Part shown: one piece after another, positions 20,533 through 31,867 of the stretch
How positions within the stretch are numbered: position 1 is the first letter of the stretch
How the letters are laid out: every line of letters starts with the position of its first letter
Source: Microstegium vimineum
Lineage: Eukaryota > Streptophyta > Magnoliopsida > Poales > Poaceae
Direction of reading: 5' to 3'
DNA length: 64,000 nt
Assembly (NCBI GenBank): GCA_022036555.1
Contig: CM039132.1
Location: forward strand, 54,780,748-54,844,747
Program-made: the position numbers and the translations under genes
The notes under the pieces: model-generated
What the model was told of the DNA's origin: nothing
What the model saw: the letters and a program-made list of their open reading frames with translations, nothing else
Databases searched by the model: none

Positions 20533-23216
20533 ATGGATCCGTGCGTCAAGTCGGCCTTCGACGAGATCCTAAAGCGGCTGGACGGAATCGACGGCCGCTG
20601 GGAGCGGCGAATCCTCGAGGTGGAGGAGTCCGCAAGGTCCAGCCACGCCGACCTGCCCGTTCGCGTGATCGCCCTCGAGAAGCACAACGGCGTTCTCTCC
20701 GAATCCCTCCAGGTCGCCGACAGCTGGGCTCAACACTTTGAGACGCGCGTCTCCGAGCTGGCGTACCGGGTGGACGACGTCGAGTCGGTCCGCCTCGCCG
20801 AGATCCACGACGAGAGGGACGACCACGTCGCCGCCCTCGAGTCAGCTGTCACCTGCATCAACGACTGGCGGCCCGACGTCGACGGCATGATCGACGACCT
20901 ACGCATCGAGACGCGCCGCCTCACCAAGCATTGGGACCGGGCGGTCCGAGATACTACGGGAGTGAATCCATGGCATTAGCCCGGCACCTAGCCCCCCCTG
21001 ATGCCGCTCCCGGAGTCGGTCGCCGCACGAACACCTGCGGATTCACCGATCGACTGGCCCAGCGGGCACCGTGAAGACATGACTACACGGGAGAAGGGCT
21101 ACGGGTCGGTGACGACCCTAGCCCCGAACCCGGCCAATGGTACGCACTCAGATCCGAGTTCTCAGTCATTTTCCTTTGCTCGCGTAGATCATCCGCACCC
21201 ATTTCAGTTTCATCAGCATCCTGTTCGTCCTCCTCAGCCTCCACCATACTACCCCGACCCCAATACCACCAAATTCCACCCCCCCCCCCCCTTCCAGATC
21301 GACTATCCACCCCCCAATCCTAATTTTCCCCACCATTTCCGTCATCCTCATACCAATTTCCACCATCCCAATTCCGCATCCCTTGGCAAACTTCCGAAAT
21401 TCGATTTCCCCCCATTCGATGGTGATAATCCACAATTCTGGATTACCTGCGCCCAAAACTACTTTGACATGTACGCTGTCGATCCTTCAGTTTGGGTTCG
21501 TGTGTCCACCATGCGCTTCACCGGCTCTGCCGCTCGTTGGTTCCAGTCTATGGAGCAGCAGCTCTCCCATGTCAGTTGGGACGAGTTCTGTTCCATGCTC
21601 CATGAGCGCTTTAGTCGCGACCAGCACGCTTTACTCATTCGCCAACACTTCCACATCTGTCAAACATCGACCGTGTCCGACTATGTCGACCGTTATGTTG
21701 CGCTTGTCGAGCAGCTGTCCTCCTATTCTCCCAAACGTGATCCACTCTACTACTCCACTCGATTCGTTGATGGGTTGCGTGATGATATACGTGCTGTTGT
21801 CTTGGTGCAACAACCCACTTCCCTCGATGCTGCTTGCACTCTTGCTCTGTTACAGGAAGAGGCGACAGACCATGGCCATCGCCGTGAGTTCCAAAAGAGC
21901 GCGCATTCTGTCTTCGCCAAGCATCCCGCAAGCAAGGGCGCCTTGCCATTGCCTCCTCCGCCGGTCCGCGCCGGGCTTCCAACCCCGGGCGATGACAAGA
22001 AGCTTCATGAGGACAAGCGGCCTTTCCAACGGCCTGCTGTGGATGATCGCGTCGCGGCCTTGCGCGCCAGTCGCAAGGCTAAGGGCTTGTGTGTTCGTTG
22101 TGGAGAGCGTTGGGCGCCTGGTCATCGCTGTGCCGCAACTCCACAGTTACACGCTCTTCAAGAGGTCTGGGATATTTACCAACAGGAATTCTCTGAAGAT
22201 ACTACTTGTGCTGCCGACGGTCTGGAGACTACAGATCAAGCCTTCATGCTACTCACGACTGCTATTCAGTCTGGCCAGTGTTCGGTTCGCACTATGTTGT
22301 TTACAAGGGAGATTCAGGGACATTCCATTCTGATGCTTGTTGATTCTGGCAGCAGCAATTCTTTCGTGAGCTCGTCCTTGGCGCCAGCGCTTCAAGGTGT
22401 CAGGCCCTTGTCGGTCCCTTCTTCTGTCACAGTGGCTGATGGCAGCTCTCTGCAATGTTCTTCAGAGATTCCTGATGCTGAATGGTCAGTCCAGGGCTTC
22501 AAGTTTCATTCTACTCTCAAGCTTTTGCTGCTCGGCTCTTTCGACTTAATCCTTGGCATGGATCGGCTTCAGGCGTTTTCGCCTATGAAAGTGGATTGGG
22601 TAAACCAGAAGTTAACCATTCCCTACGGCTCAAAGCATATTACATTGCATGGTTCTGTCGATGCCAGTCCCCACTGTTCGTTGGTACAGCTTTGCCAAAT
22701 TACTGACAGTTCCAAGAAGCCAGAGGTCGTCCACCCTGAGATTCAGACTCTGTTGGACTCATTCAGTCACATTTTTGGTGAACCTTCGGAGCTTCCTCCC
22801 CGTCGCTCCTGTCATCATAAAATTCCCTTGATTCCCGAAGCTCAAACTGTCGCTGTTCGTCAGTACCGCTACCGCTATCCTCCTGTCTCGAAGACTGAAA
22901 TCGAAACTCAGGTATCGGATATGCTGCAGCAGGGCCTTATTCAGCCAAGTTCCAGTGCCTTCTCCTCCCCGGTGCTGCTAGTCCGCAAGAAGGACCGTAC
23001 ATGGCGATTTTGTGTTGACTATCACCAACTCAACGCTCTTACTACCAAATCCAAGTTCCCAATCCCGGTTATTGATGAGCTCCTCGACGAGCTTGCTCCA
23101 ACAAAGTTCTTTTCCTGTTTGGATCTCCGGGCCGGTTTTAACCAGATCTGCCTCGCGCCGGGTGAAGAGCATAAGACGGCCTTCCAGACACACTGGGCCA
23201 TTTTGAATTCACAGTC
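20533..23216 (+). pseudogene. Gypsy gag, protease and N-terminal RT, broken
   Basis: ATG 20533 opens a coiled-coil-like gag N-terminus that stops at 20979. Gag resumes from about 21001 in a different frame, with a proline/histidine-rich spacer and the Retrotrans_gag domain (about 21400-21850; SAARWFQSM, VSDYVDRYVAL). A zinc knuckle CVRCGERWAPGHRC lies near 22090-22130. The protease site MLVDSGSSNSFV is intact near 22340. RT starts with FRK-type motifs (VRKKDRTWRFCVDY) and the catalytic FSCLDLRAGF. Near 23195 one G of the usual HWG codon region is lost, so the frame runs off and ends at 23265 while the correct frame continues from 23217. Confidence 0.87.
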
Positions 23217-24389
23217 ATGGCTTTCGGTCTCACTGGCGCACCTAACACGTTTCAGGGTGCCATGAATTCAACTCTTAAGCCATTGCTCCGCAAATGCGTC
23301 TTAGTGTTCTTTGACGACATCCTCGTCTACAACTCTACTTGGGAAGAACACATTCAGCACCTGAAACAAGTATTTGTGCTGTTGTCTAAAGATCAGTGGC
23401 AGATCAAGCTCTCCAAGTGTTCATTCGGGCAACGCAGCATTTCATACCTAGGTCATGTGGTCAATGACATGGGCGTGGCCATGGATCCAGCCAAGGTCGA
23501 CGCTATCAAGTTGTGGCCCATACCAGCGGACATTAAGCAGCTACGCAGCTTCCTTGGGTTGGCAGGGTATTACCGGAAGTTTGTGCGCAATTTCGCCATC
23601 ATCGCCCGCCCCCTTACTGATTTGCTCAAAAAGGGTACCCTTTTTATCTGGACGTCAATTCATTCTAATGCTTTTGACGCACTAAAGACCGCACTCGTGT
23701 CGGCTCCGGTGTTGTCCCTTCCCAACTTCACCAAGGCATTCCAACTGCAGACTGACGCTAGTCTTGCCGGCATTGGAGCTGTGTTGCTTCAGGACGGGCA
23801 CCCGTTAGCCTTTGTCAGCAAGGCTCTCGGTCCTCGCACAAGTGGTTTATCAACTTATGAAAAGGAATACCTGGCCATTTTGATGGCAGTTGAGCAGTGG
23901 CGATCCTATTTGCAACATGCTGAATTCACCATCTTCACTGATCAGAAAAGTTTGATGCATATCACTGATCAGCGGCTCCACACACCGTGGCAACTGAAGA
24001 TGTATACCAAGCTTGCTGGTCTTCAGTACCGCATTGTCTACAAGCCCGGCTCTTCAAATTTGGTGGCTGATGCTCTGTCACGCCACCCTGCTCCGCCCTC
24101 AACATTAGCGGCGATCTCGTACTCTTCTCCGTCCTGGCTATCTGAGGTCTCAGCTGGATATACTGACGATCCATGGTCCGCTAGTCTGTTGCAAGAATTA
24201 GTGGTTTCCCCTCAGTCCCGCCTCCCATATACTCTCACCAATGGACTTATACGCTACAAGGGACGCGTTTGGGTTGGCGATAACAAGCTCATGCAGCAAC
24301 GAATCATTTCTGCACTGCATGACAGTGCAGTCGGTGGCCATTCTGGGTTCCCTGTCACTCATGGCAGGATCAAGAAGCTCTTTGCCTAG
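23217..24389 (+). pseudogene. Gypsy RT C-terminus and RNase H
   Basis: Opens at MAFGLTGAPNTFQ, the family motif just after the frameshift. The catalytic motif reads VFFDDILVY, with F at the usual Y of YxDD. RNase H shows LQTDASLAGIGAVL, YEKEYLAIL and TDQKSL, ending in VADALSRHP. An integrase zinc-finger beginning (HDSAVGGHSG) follows. A TAG at 24387-24389, where a tryptophan is usual, ends the frame. A second stop lies about 25 bases further on. Confidence 0.87.
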
Positions 24390-25718
24390 CGCGGCATCAA
24401 GTCAGACATTTAGCGATATGTATCTGCATGTTCCATCTGCACTCAAGCAAAGCCTGATCGAGTACGTTACCCTGGTCTCCTTTCTCCCCTTCCGGTTCCT
24501 TTCGAGGCTTGGCAGGTGATTTCCATGGACTTCATTACTAGCCTTTCCCGTTCCTACAGTGCTGACTGTCTCATGGTGGTTGTCGACAAATTCAGTAAAT
24601 TTGCCCACTTCATTCCTCTACTCCATCCATACTCGGCACAAAGCGTTGCCCAGTCCTTCCTCGATATTGTTTTCAGACTCCACGGCATGCCCACTCATAT
24701 CATTTTGGATCGCGACCCAGTCTTTACTAGCACATTCTGGAAGGAGCTGTTCAAGCTGGCCGACACATCCCTTTGCATGAGCTCAGCATACCATCCTCAG
24801 TCCGATGGACAGACCGAACGTGTGAACCAATGCTTGGAGACATACCTGCGCTGCTTTGTTCACTCCTGTCCTTGGCAGTGGGTCAAGTGGATTTCGTTGG
24901 CTAAGTTTTGGTATAATACCTGCTGCCATTCTTCTCTGGGTCGGTCGCCATTTGAGGTACTCTATGGACACCTTCCTCGGCATTTCGGCGTTACTAACGA
25001 GTTTGTTTCCCCTGTGTCCGATGTGGCTTCCCTGATGGCCGAGCGCGCCACCATGTGGGCGTCTGTTCGGCAGCATCTTCTTCGAGCTCAACAACGGATG
25101 AAGAAGCAAGCTGACAAGGGTCGTTCAGAGCGTCCGTTCGCGGTCGGTGACTTCGTGTTCCTCTGTCTGCAGCCGTATGTCCAGTCATCGCTTGCTCCGC
25201 GCGCCCATCAGAAGCTCTGCTTCAAGTTCTTTGGCCCCTATGAAATCGTCGACAAGGTTGGCAACGTTGCCTATCGGCTTCTACTTCGTCCAGGGTCGAA
25301 CGTCCATCCGGTGTTTCACGTGTCCCTGCTCAAGCCTGCACCACGTCCTTCTTCTCCGAGCTCAGCAGCTACTATGCCTGCGCTTCTTGACGTCGACGAC
25401 AACCTCCAAATTCCGGTGTGTGTGCTGCAGCGTCGGCTCCGTAATCGCGGCCCCCATGGGGTGCGGCAACTCCTCATCCAGTGGTCCGGCCTCGACGTCA
25501 GCCTTGCTACCTGGGAAGACGAGGACGCCGTCAAGCAGCAGTTCCCGTGTGCGCCGGCATGGGGTCATGTCGCGTCCCAAGGAGGGGGGGATGTCAGCAC
25601 CCCACATGCTGGTGATCCAGAGGAGCGCCCAAGAACCCGTCGCAAGAGTCGTAGGCCTGCTAAGTCATTCGGCCCAGAGTGGCAATGTAATGTGTGTGCC
25701 TACGAGCCCACTGTGTGA
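24390..25718 (+). pseudogene. Gypsy integrase with chromodomain, reading into 3' LTR
   Basis: The zinc finger cysteines (CSICTQAK) lie after two stops. The catalytic core shows SMDFITSL, ILDRDPVFTS and GQTERVNQ, giving the D, D and E residues. The C-terminal GPYEIVDKVG and VHPVFHVSLLK are typical. A chromodomain-like segment (VLQRRLRNRG, LIQWSGL, ATWEDED) covers about 25400-25545. The frame continues through the polypurine tract and 127 bases into the 3' LTR before stopping at 25718. Chromodomains in this class can steer integration toward particular chromatin. This part is open from 24516 onward. Confidence 0.87.
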
Positions 25719-25888
25719 TGGTACAAAAGGGAGAACCTGAGTCCTGTAACGGCATCTATGAACTGAGCAATTACAACTATCGTCGTCGAGCACATTGCCT
25801 GCTGACCTCTGCTTCCTTTGCCCCTTCTCCAATCCTCACCTACTCTCTCGTCCTTCTCCTCTGCTGGATCTCCTCGCCGCCGCTAACA
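25592..25888 (+). repeat. Gypsy 3' LTR
   Basis: 297 bp, begins TGTCAGCACCCCACATGC, ends CCGCTAACA, and is followed by TTTTT. Confidence 0.92.
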
Positions 25889-26523
25889 TTTTTGCACTTT
25901 CAGTGGGGAGAGGAACAAGCAGCGGTGAATATTAAGGTGGTGGGAGGAGTCAGCGGGCCGTTTGGAGAAGATACAGAGGGAGTTTCATGTGGCCTGTGTT
26001 GCTTTTATGGGTCTTAATTAGACCATTTTCACCAAAGGTTAAGGTTTGTATCACGGTCCGTCGGTGGCAATGAAATTATTTTCACCACCGGTGTTGTTAC
26101 GAACCTTGTGGTGATATATATTATCACGTACAAGTAGTTTATGAAAACAGCCGGTAAAAATGCTATTTTTAAAATATTTATTTTATTAGTGTGATTTGGT
26201 CTTACATGCATACATTTTCCTTTTTGCGTAAAAAACCATTAAAATTCAGTGCTGAGGACTGACGCGGGAATGGAAAACTTTCCGCTCTATTAAAATGATT
26301 ATTACTAGTATCAGTAATTTTGTAATACACATAGGGTTACGAACATTAGACTTAGACATACTTATATACTAACCTAAAAAATTTATGATTGCCACAGGTT
26401 TTTCATCCCCCGAAGAGCCGCTTTGATGCCCTAAACTGATCGATGAAATTGTGTGCGAGTGCGAGTGCCCTAAAACTAATGATTACATCCATGCATGCTC
26501 CAATGTTAACCCGGCCTCTTTAA
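25889..26523. other. Intergenic, 3' flank of RING member II
   Basis: Continues the sequence interrupted by the Gypsy element. No gene is recognised. 26160-26330 resembles the 3' flank of RING members I and III (ATTAAAATTCAGTG, then TGGAAAACTT). Confidence 0.5.
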
Positions 26524-27111
26524 TTACAGGCCATCGTCCACGACGACGTCTGTGATCAGAGCGTGGCGGCAGAGAGGGCACGAGTTGCTCTTCCCCCAAC
26601 CACTTTGTGATGCAGACGGTGTGGAACTCGTGCCTGCGGGAACAGAGCACGGCATGACGGTGACCTCCTCGCTGTCCACGAAGTTCTCCAAGCATATCGC
26701 ACACCCTGTGTTGTTGCCATGCTCGCAGCCTTCCGCCCCTGCCGTGGCATGGAAAGGTTGCTTCTCCATGCCGCCGAGGGCCGCGTCGGACGCCGGGACG
26801 ACGGCGGCACCCTCCCCGCCGTGCGCTGCTCCTTGTCGGAGACGAGTTACCAAATCTTGGAGACCGTACCCCGTCACCCGTGCCGGGAGATCAATTCTTA
26901 TTACACTGCCGGCGTAGCTGATCTGAGCGACCCTCTCGCTCGTGCTTGGGTCCTCGAGAAATTCTTCTTCTTCTTCTTCTTCTTCTTCTTCTTCTTCTTC
27001 TTCTTCTTGACCGGACAGAGCTGGCGGCCGAAGAATCCAAAGCAAATTAGAGTCGTCTGCGGACTGCGCCGCGCCATTGTCGTCGTCGACGGTGAAGGTC
27101 AAGCACTCCAT
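26524..27111 (-). CDS. RING-H2-derived ORF with scrambled zinc ligands (member II)
   Basis: An uninterrupted 195-residue frame on the minus strand. It starts MECLTFTVDDDNG, like the other family members, and has a long glutamate run from a GAA repeat, then the shared GMEKQPFHAT segment. The RING begins CAICLENFVDSEEVTVMPC and ends CPLCRHAL. Between them the DNA still resembles a RING, but two insertions (+2 near 26636-26650, +1 in the C run near 26593) shift the frame for about 20 codons and then restore it. The residues HEFH and the following cysteine, zinc ligands 4-6, become GTSSTPSASQSGW. The protein should not fold a cross-brace RING. It is probably a pseudogene despite the open frame; a homopolymer sequencing error could account for part of it. 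Confidence 0.72.
   Translation of the reverse strand: MECLTFTVDDDNGAAQSADDSNLLWILRPPALSGQEEEEEEEEEEEEEEEFLEDPSTSERVAQISYAGSVIRIDLPARVTGYGLQDLVTRLRQGAAHGGEGAAVVPASDAALGGMEKQPFHATAGAEGCEHGNNTGCAICLENFVDSEEVTVMPCSVPAGTSSTPSASQSGWGKSNSCPLCRHALITDVVVDDGL
26962..27008. repeat. TTC/GAA microsatellite
   Basis: An uninterrupted TTC run that encodes the polyglutamate tract of RING member II on the minus strand. Confidence 0.95.
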
Positions 27112-27170
27112 CGCTTCGTCGTTTGCTAGAGCGAGCTAGGGCAGACGATGGAGGCCCTGTATGGATCCAT

Positions 27171-27172
<2 letters not shown>

Positions 27173-27232
<60 letters not shown>
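27173..27232. repeat. TA microsatellite
   Basis: About 30 uninterrupted TA units just upstream of RING member II. Confidence 0.95.
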
Positions 27233-27234
<2 letters not shown>

Positions 27235-27690
27235 TGGATGGAGTACGTACGTGTGTTGGAGGACCAGGTAGCTAGATCGAGTCGGTTTGCGAATATTAAT
27301 TGCTTTGCTAGTTCCACTCGGACACGGTTAGCGTGCGAGAAATTAAAAGACGGATCAGGATTCCGGTTTATATTTTACGTGCATCATCATATCCGATTTA
27401 CCTACTGGCATATGATAAGTGGTATAATAATATGATTTTCTTTTCACACCTCCAGTCGTACGTATTGCCCAGGTTGGGTGCCTCAAAGTACACCGGCCCC
27501 TTCGTTACTAGGTATAATATTCTGACCCAGTTTTCTATACAAAAATACATGGGCTTATATATCATCAAAAATTGCTTTTATCAAATTATCCACGTAAGTA
27601 TATCTTGGTAAGATATTTCTTTTTCGTGGAAAATGCATGGCCGGTTCTCGAACTTTCTCGAACTTGCAAGACCTATCTTCTAGATCCTCC

Positions 27691-28336
27691 ATAAACTTGG
27701 TTGTAGGTGTCATTTAGGTCTAAATGGATTCAAATAAACTCGGATGAAGACAAACTTTATATCAAAATTGTAGTCATCGACACGATCTACAACTTTGTAG
27801 TCGAAAAGTTTTTGAATTGAAATTGTTTAGGGTTTCAAAATACTGTTGTAAATATACAAATTTTGAAATTTAAAATTTAAAATTATCAATAGATCTCGAA
27901 TGTTAACATGGTCTATATGAAAGTTATAGTTATCGATATGATGTAAAACTTTATAGTTGCAAAGTCTTTTATTTGAACTTGTTTAGTATCTCAAATATGT
28001 GTTTTATGTTTTTTATTTCAAAATCTATAAACTTAGAACATATATTTGGGACACTAAATAACTTCAAATAAAAAAAGTTTTAACTACAAAATTTGAAATC
28101 GTATCTATAACTATAACTTTCATATAGATCATGTCAACATACAAAATGTTAGATAATTTTAAAATTTGTATACTTATAACAATATTTTAGGAACCTAAAT
28201 AGTTTTATTTGAAAAACTTTTCAACTACAAAGTTGTAGATCATGTCGAATGCTACGATTTTGATGCAAAGTTTGTCTTCATCCGATCTCGTTTGAATCTA
28301 TTTGAACATAGATGACACCTGAAGCCAAATTTATGA
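27691..28336. repeat. Long imperfect inverted repeat (foldback)
   Basis: Two arms of about 300 bp, AT-rich, in opposite orientation around a short spacer near 28010-28040. Paired landmarks include GGATGAAGACAAACTTT and its complement near 28265, GATCTACAACTTTGTAGT and its complement near 28230, and CTATATGAAAGTTATAG and its complement near 28115. A transcript would fold into a long hairpin. No coding capacity. It may be a foldback MITE or a source of small RNAs. Confidence 0.8.
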
Positions 28337-28801
28337 ACCCAAAATTGACATTTTGAAAGTAGAGTGACATAGATGACACATCTTGCTAACTTCGAAGACC
28401 GATCATGCATTTTGCTCTCTTTTTTAGACAAAAGATTTCCCCCGCTTTATTACCATAAAGCATTTAGCAAACGTTTCGAGTCCAGGAAAAACATATTGGC
28501 GCGCCCACCAAGGTTTTAACAAGAACAGATTTGGCCTAAGAATTCTCAACAACATTATTACAGTTTAGTATCAAAAGTTCAAGCTGAATCGCAGCGGTTG
28601 ATCGAGTCCTGCACCAAAGACTGAGAAACCAACATCTCCAACCTTGACAGCATCTCCCCAACCGAGCAGAGTCTTGACGGCTGATGTGCCCCTGTTTTAC
28701 AGCTTTAGACTTATCATCTCCACCAAAGAACTCAGCTTTTGATCGAACATAGGACTCCACCTTCTCAGCAATCTTGCAACCCAAAGAATCAACTCTCCCT
28801 G

Positions 28802-30985
28802 AAGCACCGAGAACGGCGACCAGAGGGGGGTGAATGAGAGCCTCAAATTTCTCTCGAAATATTCGGGCCACTCTTCCCAAAAACCAAACCCAGTTGCTGG
28901 AGAATTGAGACGAAAACGGAGAATTGAGAGCTCACCGGCAGTGGAGGAAAACTCACCGGAAACCCCCAAGAAGAGTTCTCAACCCCTATGAGAAAGAGGC
29001 AAGAATTCCAAGCGAAACAGCCAGAAAAACAGGCGACGGACGCTGGACAACAGGGCGTCGGACGCTAGGCGTCGGACGCTGTGCGACGAACGCTTAGGCG
29101 AGCGTCCGTCGGCCTTCCAGAGAGCCTGACAGAAGCTGAAAAACGGCAGAGGCGACGGACGGTCGGCGACGGATTCTGAAGAGCGTCCGACGCCAAATCG
29201 AAAGACACAGACACGCCGAGCGACGGACGCTGACGTCAGCACGTACCAGCGTCCGACGCAAAACCCTCGGAGCGTCCGACGCCCCCGACAAACGCGCAGT
29301 AAAGGCGAAAAACGATTTTCTCTCCACCAAATCTTCCCAAAACTCGACCAAATGATCACCAACTGCTACCAAACTTTGTAGGCATGATCCTTGAGCAGTT
29401 GGGGAGCTATCACGAAGAAATCATCGCTCAATTTGGGTCGGATAAACGGGAACACTCGGATTTGGGGGAGAAAAGGCAAAACGAAGAACACCGCAAAGAA
29501 ATCGCCTGATCTGTGTACTCGAGAGGTTTGAGGAAGAATCCTTCGGTGCAAAGATGCTCCTCTCGAATACGAACAACTTGGTTCAAACAGATTTGCAAGA
29601 GCTACTCCCTACAAAGAGAAATCAACTCTGGAAAATAGGAAGCAAAAGCAAAACGCGAAGAACACAAGCAAAACGGGGACACGATCAAGAAATCGAAGCC
29701 ACCATGGCTTACGGAGGTTATGGCCTCCTATTCCTCGCAACAAACTCGAGTTCTTACAGAGGTTGGTGAAATCAACCTAGGGATCTCATGAACTAGAGAG
29801 AGGGTAGAGAGAGAGAGTTAGGACAAAATGATTAGGGTTCAAGAGATAGGATGAGGATACCCCTTCATCCTCTATTTATTAGAGGCTTTGGCTATTTCCC
29901 AAAGACCCCCCTAGATACAATGAGTGAACTACCTAGCCTAAGCATTGCAGTCCAAGCTCCGGTAAATATCTCCCTCGATTTGAATGGACGGCCCCGCTTC
30001 CTGCCAGGAGTTGTCGTCGCCTCGACGCAACCTCCAGGATTCCGCCACGTGTCATCCCCGCTTCCTCGGAAGCTCCGCCCGGGTTTTGAGGCCCAAACCC
30101 GCGAAACCCGCCACCGGTAGCTTTTGGGCTCAACTACCGAACCCCGAGTTTTGCGGCCCAAACTCGGAAACCGACGCGGATGGTTTTGAGGCCCAAACCA
30201 CCAAACCACTCAACGCGAGCCACCTTGTCTTCGCCCGGTCGGACTCCGAGTCCCCTGAGCCTCCGCTCGACTCGCGCGTCCACCGTCTTGACTTGGTCAA
30301 CTCGGTCTACCTCCATGTCTTCTCGCACTCGCCAGTGCCAAGTACTAGCCACCACAGCTAGTCCGCCGACGCCCATGGTCCCTCAGTCCGAGCCCCGCTT
30401 TCGCCCTTCACTGCTCTCAGTCCATCGGCACGGCAAGCCTCTACTCGACCTTCTCCACGCCATTGACCACTGTCACTAGGCATAGTACCTGCACACCACA
30501 AGCCGATAGACAAGCACACATTTGTTTTCGCAAAGATTAGTAGAAAGCCACTCAAACTGAAACGCTCAAGTGTTAGGCAATCACTCATCACAAAACTGAA
30601 CATACATGGGTACTTATCCACCATGTGTTCGCAATCTCCCCCTTGATGAGTGCATTGTCAACACAAGTGCATTTCAGATTTGAGCCACAAGGTAAAGCTC
30701 TCCAAATGACCAAAAGCTAAGAAAGCCAAGACGGGGTCACTTGAGAGAAGCAAAACGCATCCAAAACTTGGTTCCCAAAGACATGGGCAACTGCTCGACG
30801 CAACCAAGCAAAACAACGCTAGCCCTCAAGAAGAGGCAGAAACGGGCTCAACACTGCTAGCAAGCCAAAGATACCAATCGAAGCTCTCAAAGCTCAGAAT
30901 ACCAATTGAAGCACTAAAGGAGCTCAAAGATACCAATTAAAACGCTCAACACATCTAGCAAAAACTCCCCCATGTCCATTTGAGT
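28802..30985 (-). mobile_element. LTR-retrotransposon-like insert within the LINE
   Basis: About 2.18 kb of non-LINE DNA bounded by TCCCTG on both sides (28796-28801 and 30986-30991), a probable target duplication. It contains a stretch like the LTR junctions of large plant retroelements (GACCAGAGGGGGGTGAATGA near 28818) and, at the other end, ATCTCCCCCTTGATGAG, which on the minus strand resembles a polypurine tract before an LTR. No coding frame was recognised. The precise ends do not fit a standard TG...CA LTR, so this may be a truncated or solo-LTR derivative. Confidence 0.5.
29030..29290. repeat. Cluster of palindromic GCGTCCGACGC motifs
   Basis: About ten occurrences of GCGTCCGACGC, its complement GCGTCGGACGC, or one-base variants (GCGACGGACGC) within 260 bp, unevenly spaced, in otherwise ordinary DNA of the insert. 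Confidence 0.8.
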
Positions 30986-31310
30986 CCCTGAAAACAGATT
31001 TCGAAAGTTCCAAAGGCTCCAGAGAACAGCAGAAGATATGATGCTTATTACACATATGTTTTTAATAGCAATCGATAAAGTTGCCAGAAATTCAAAGTTT
31101 CAATCTCCTCTCAACTCAAGAACTTCAGCTATAAAAAACCAAAGCCTCTTTGCCACACAACAATTAAAGAAAAGATGATTCACACATTTTAACTCATTAC
31201 AGAAAAGATAAGTTTTATCGGCCACTTCCTTTCTTTTGGCTAGATTATCTCTAGTTAAAATCTTATTTTTAGCCAAAAGCCAAAGAAAAATTTAGGCCCT
31301 TGGAGGTATC

Positions 31311-31867
31311 TTGCTAAGATATTTATTTGAACTTTTATATGTTATAAAATATTTTTTTCTTAAAACAATGGTAAAAACTAGAGATCTTTGTTGCGAACCG
31401 AGAGTACGTTAATCACCTCGATCGCTATGCTTCTTGTGGTGGAATCTATCCATGCAATTTGAAATCATTGACTTAACATGAGTATGTACGTACTCCCTCT
31501 TTTTAATTTATTCCAGAATTTTTTATCAATTTCGAGGATTATAATTGTATATATGGTCTTGCTGATATTTTCCTTCTTGCCATAATAGTAATGCGTTAAA
31601 ATTCAGTGATGCAAACCCATGGGTATGGAAAAACTTCTCCACTTTATTTAAAAAAAAATGATTACTCTCGTAATACAAATTTAAGGGCCAAAGGGGAATA
31701 CAAAGGTCTTTAATTTCATTATTATTCCCTTCCGGGCAGCTCGCGACGCCCTAATATAAACTGATCATCGAAGGTCGAAGCCGCGTTTGCTATGTAACAG
31801 CGAATGAATAATGCAAAGCCGCCGTACATGGATATATATAGGATTTACATGTCATCACCGTCGTCCT
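31311..31867. other. 3' flank of RING member III
   Basis: No gene. 31330-31700 is similar to the flanks of RING member I (18085-18220 and 19490-19600), including TATATGGTCTTGCTGATATTTT, which shows that the duplication unit is larger than the gene. Confidence 0.6.

Larger units (their letters stand above)
20130..25888 (+). mobile_element. Ty3/Gypsy chromovirus retrotransposon, defective
   Basis: A 5759-bp element with LTRs of 309 and 297 bp, target duplication TTTTT (20125-20129 and 25889-25893), a primer site matching tRNA-Met, and a purine tract AAGGAGGGGGGGA before the 3' LTR. The order gag, zinc knuckle, protease, RT, RNase H, integrase, chromodomain defines a chromovirus. Short LTRs and total size suggest the Reina group, which is inference. 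At least one frameshift and two nonsense codons break pol. Between the LTRs the main difference is a 12-bp indel near their ends. Confidence 0.95.
28421..31310 (-). mobile_element. 5'-truncated LINE, minus strand, interrupted
   Basis: Read on the minus strand, 31310-30992 encodes the C-terminal zf-RVT region of a plant LINE reverse transcriptase: FLWLLAKNKILTRDNL, a cysteine/histidine set CNELKCVNHLFFNC, and LWSLWNFRN. The frame then meets foreign sequence and resumes at 28795 as ELILWVARLLRRW, joining smoothly across CAGGGA. The 3' tail reaches an A-rich end near 28421. Stops inside show decay. The 5' truncation is usual for LINEs. Confidence 0.7.

Noticed and set aside
27148..27317. Frames encoding runs of YIYIYIY, superficially like the PSK core YIYTQ
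   Set aside because: They are translations of the TA microsatellite, with no signal peptide or cysteine motif.
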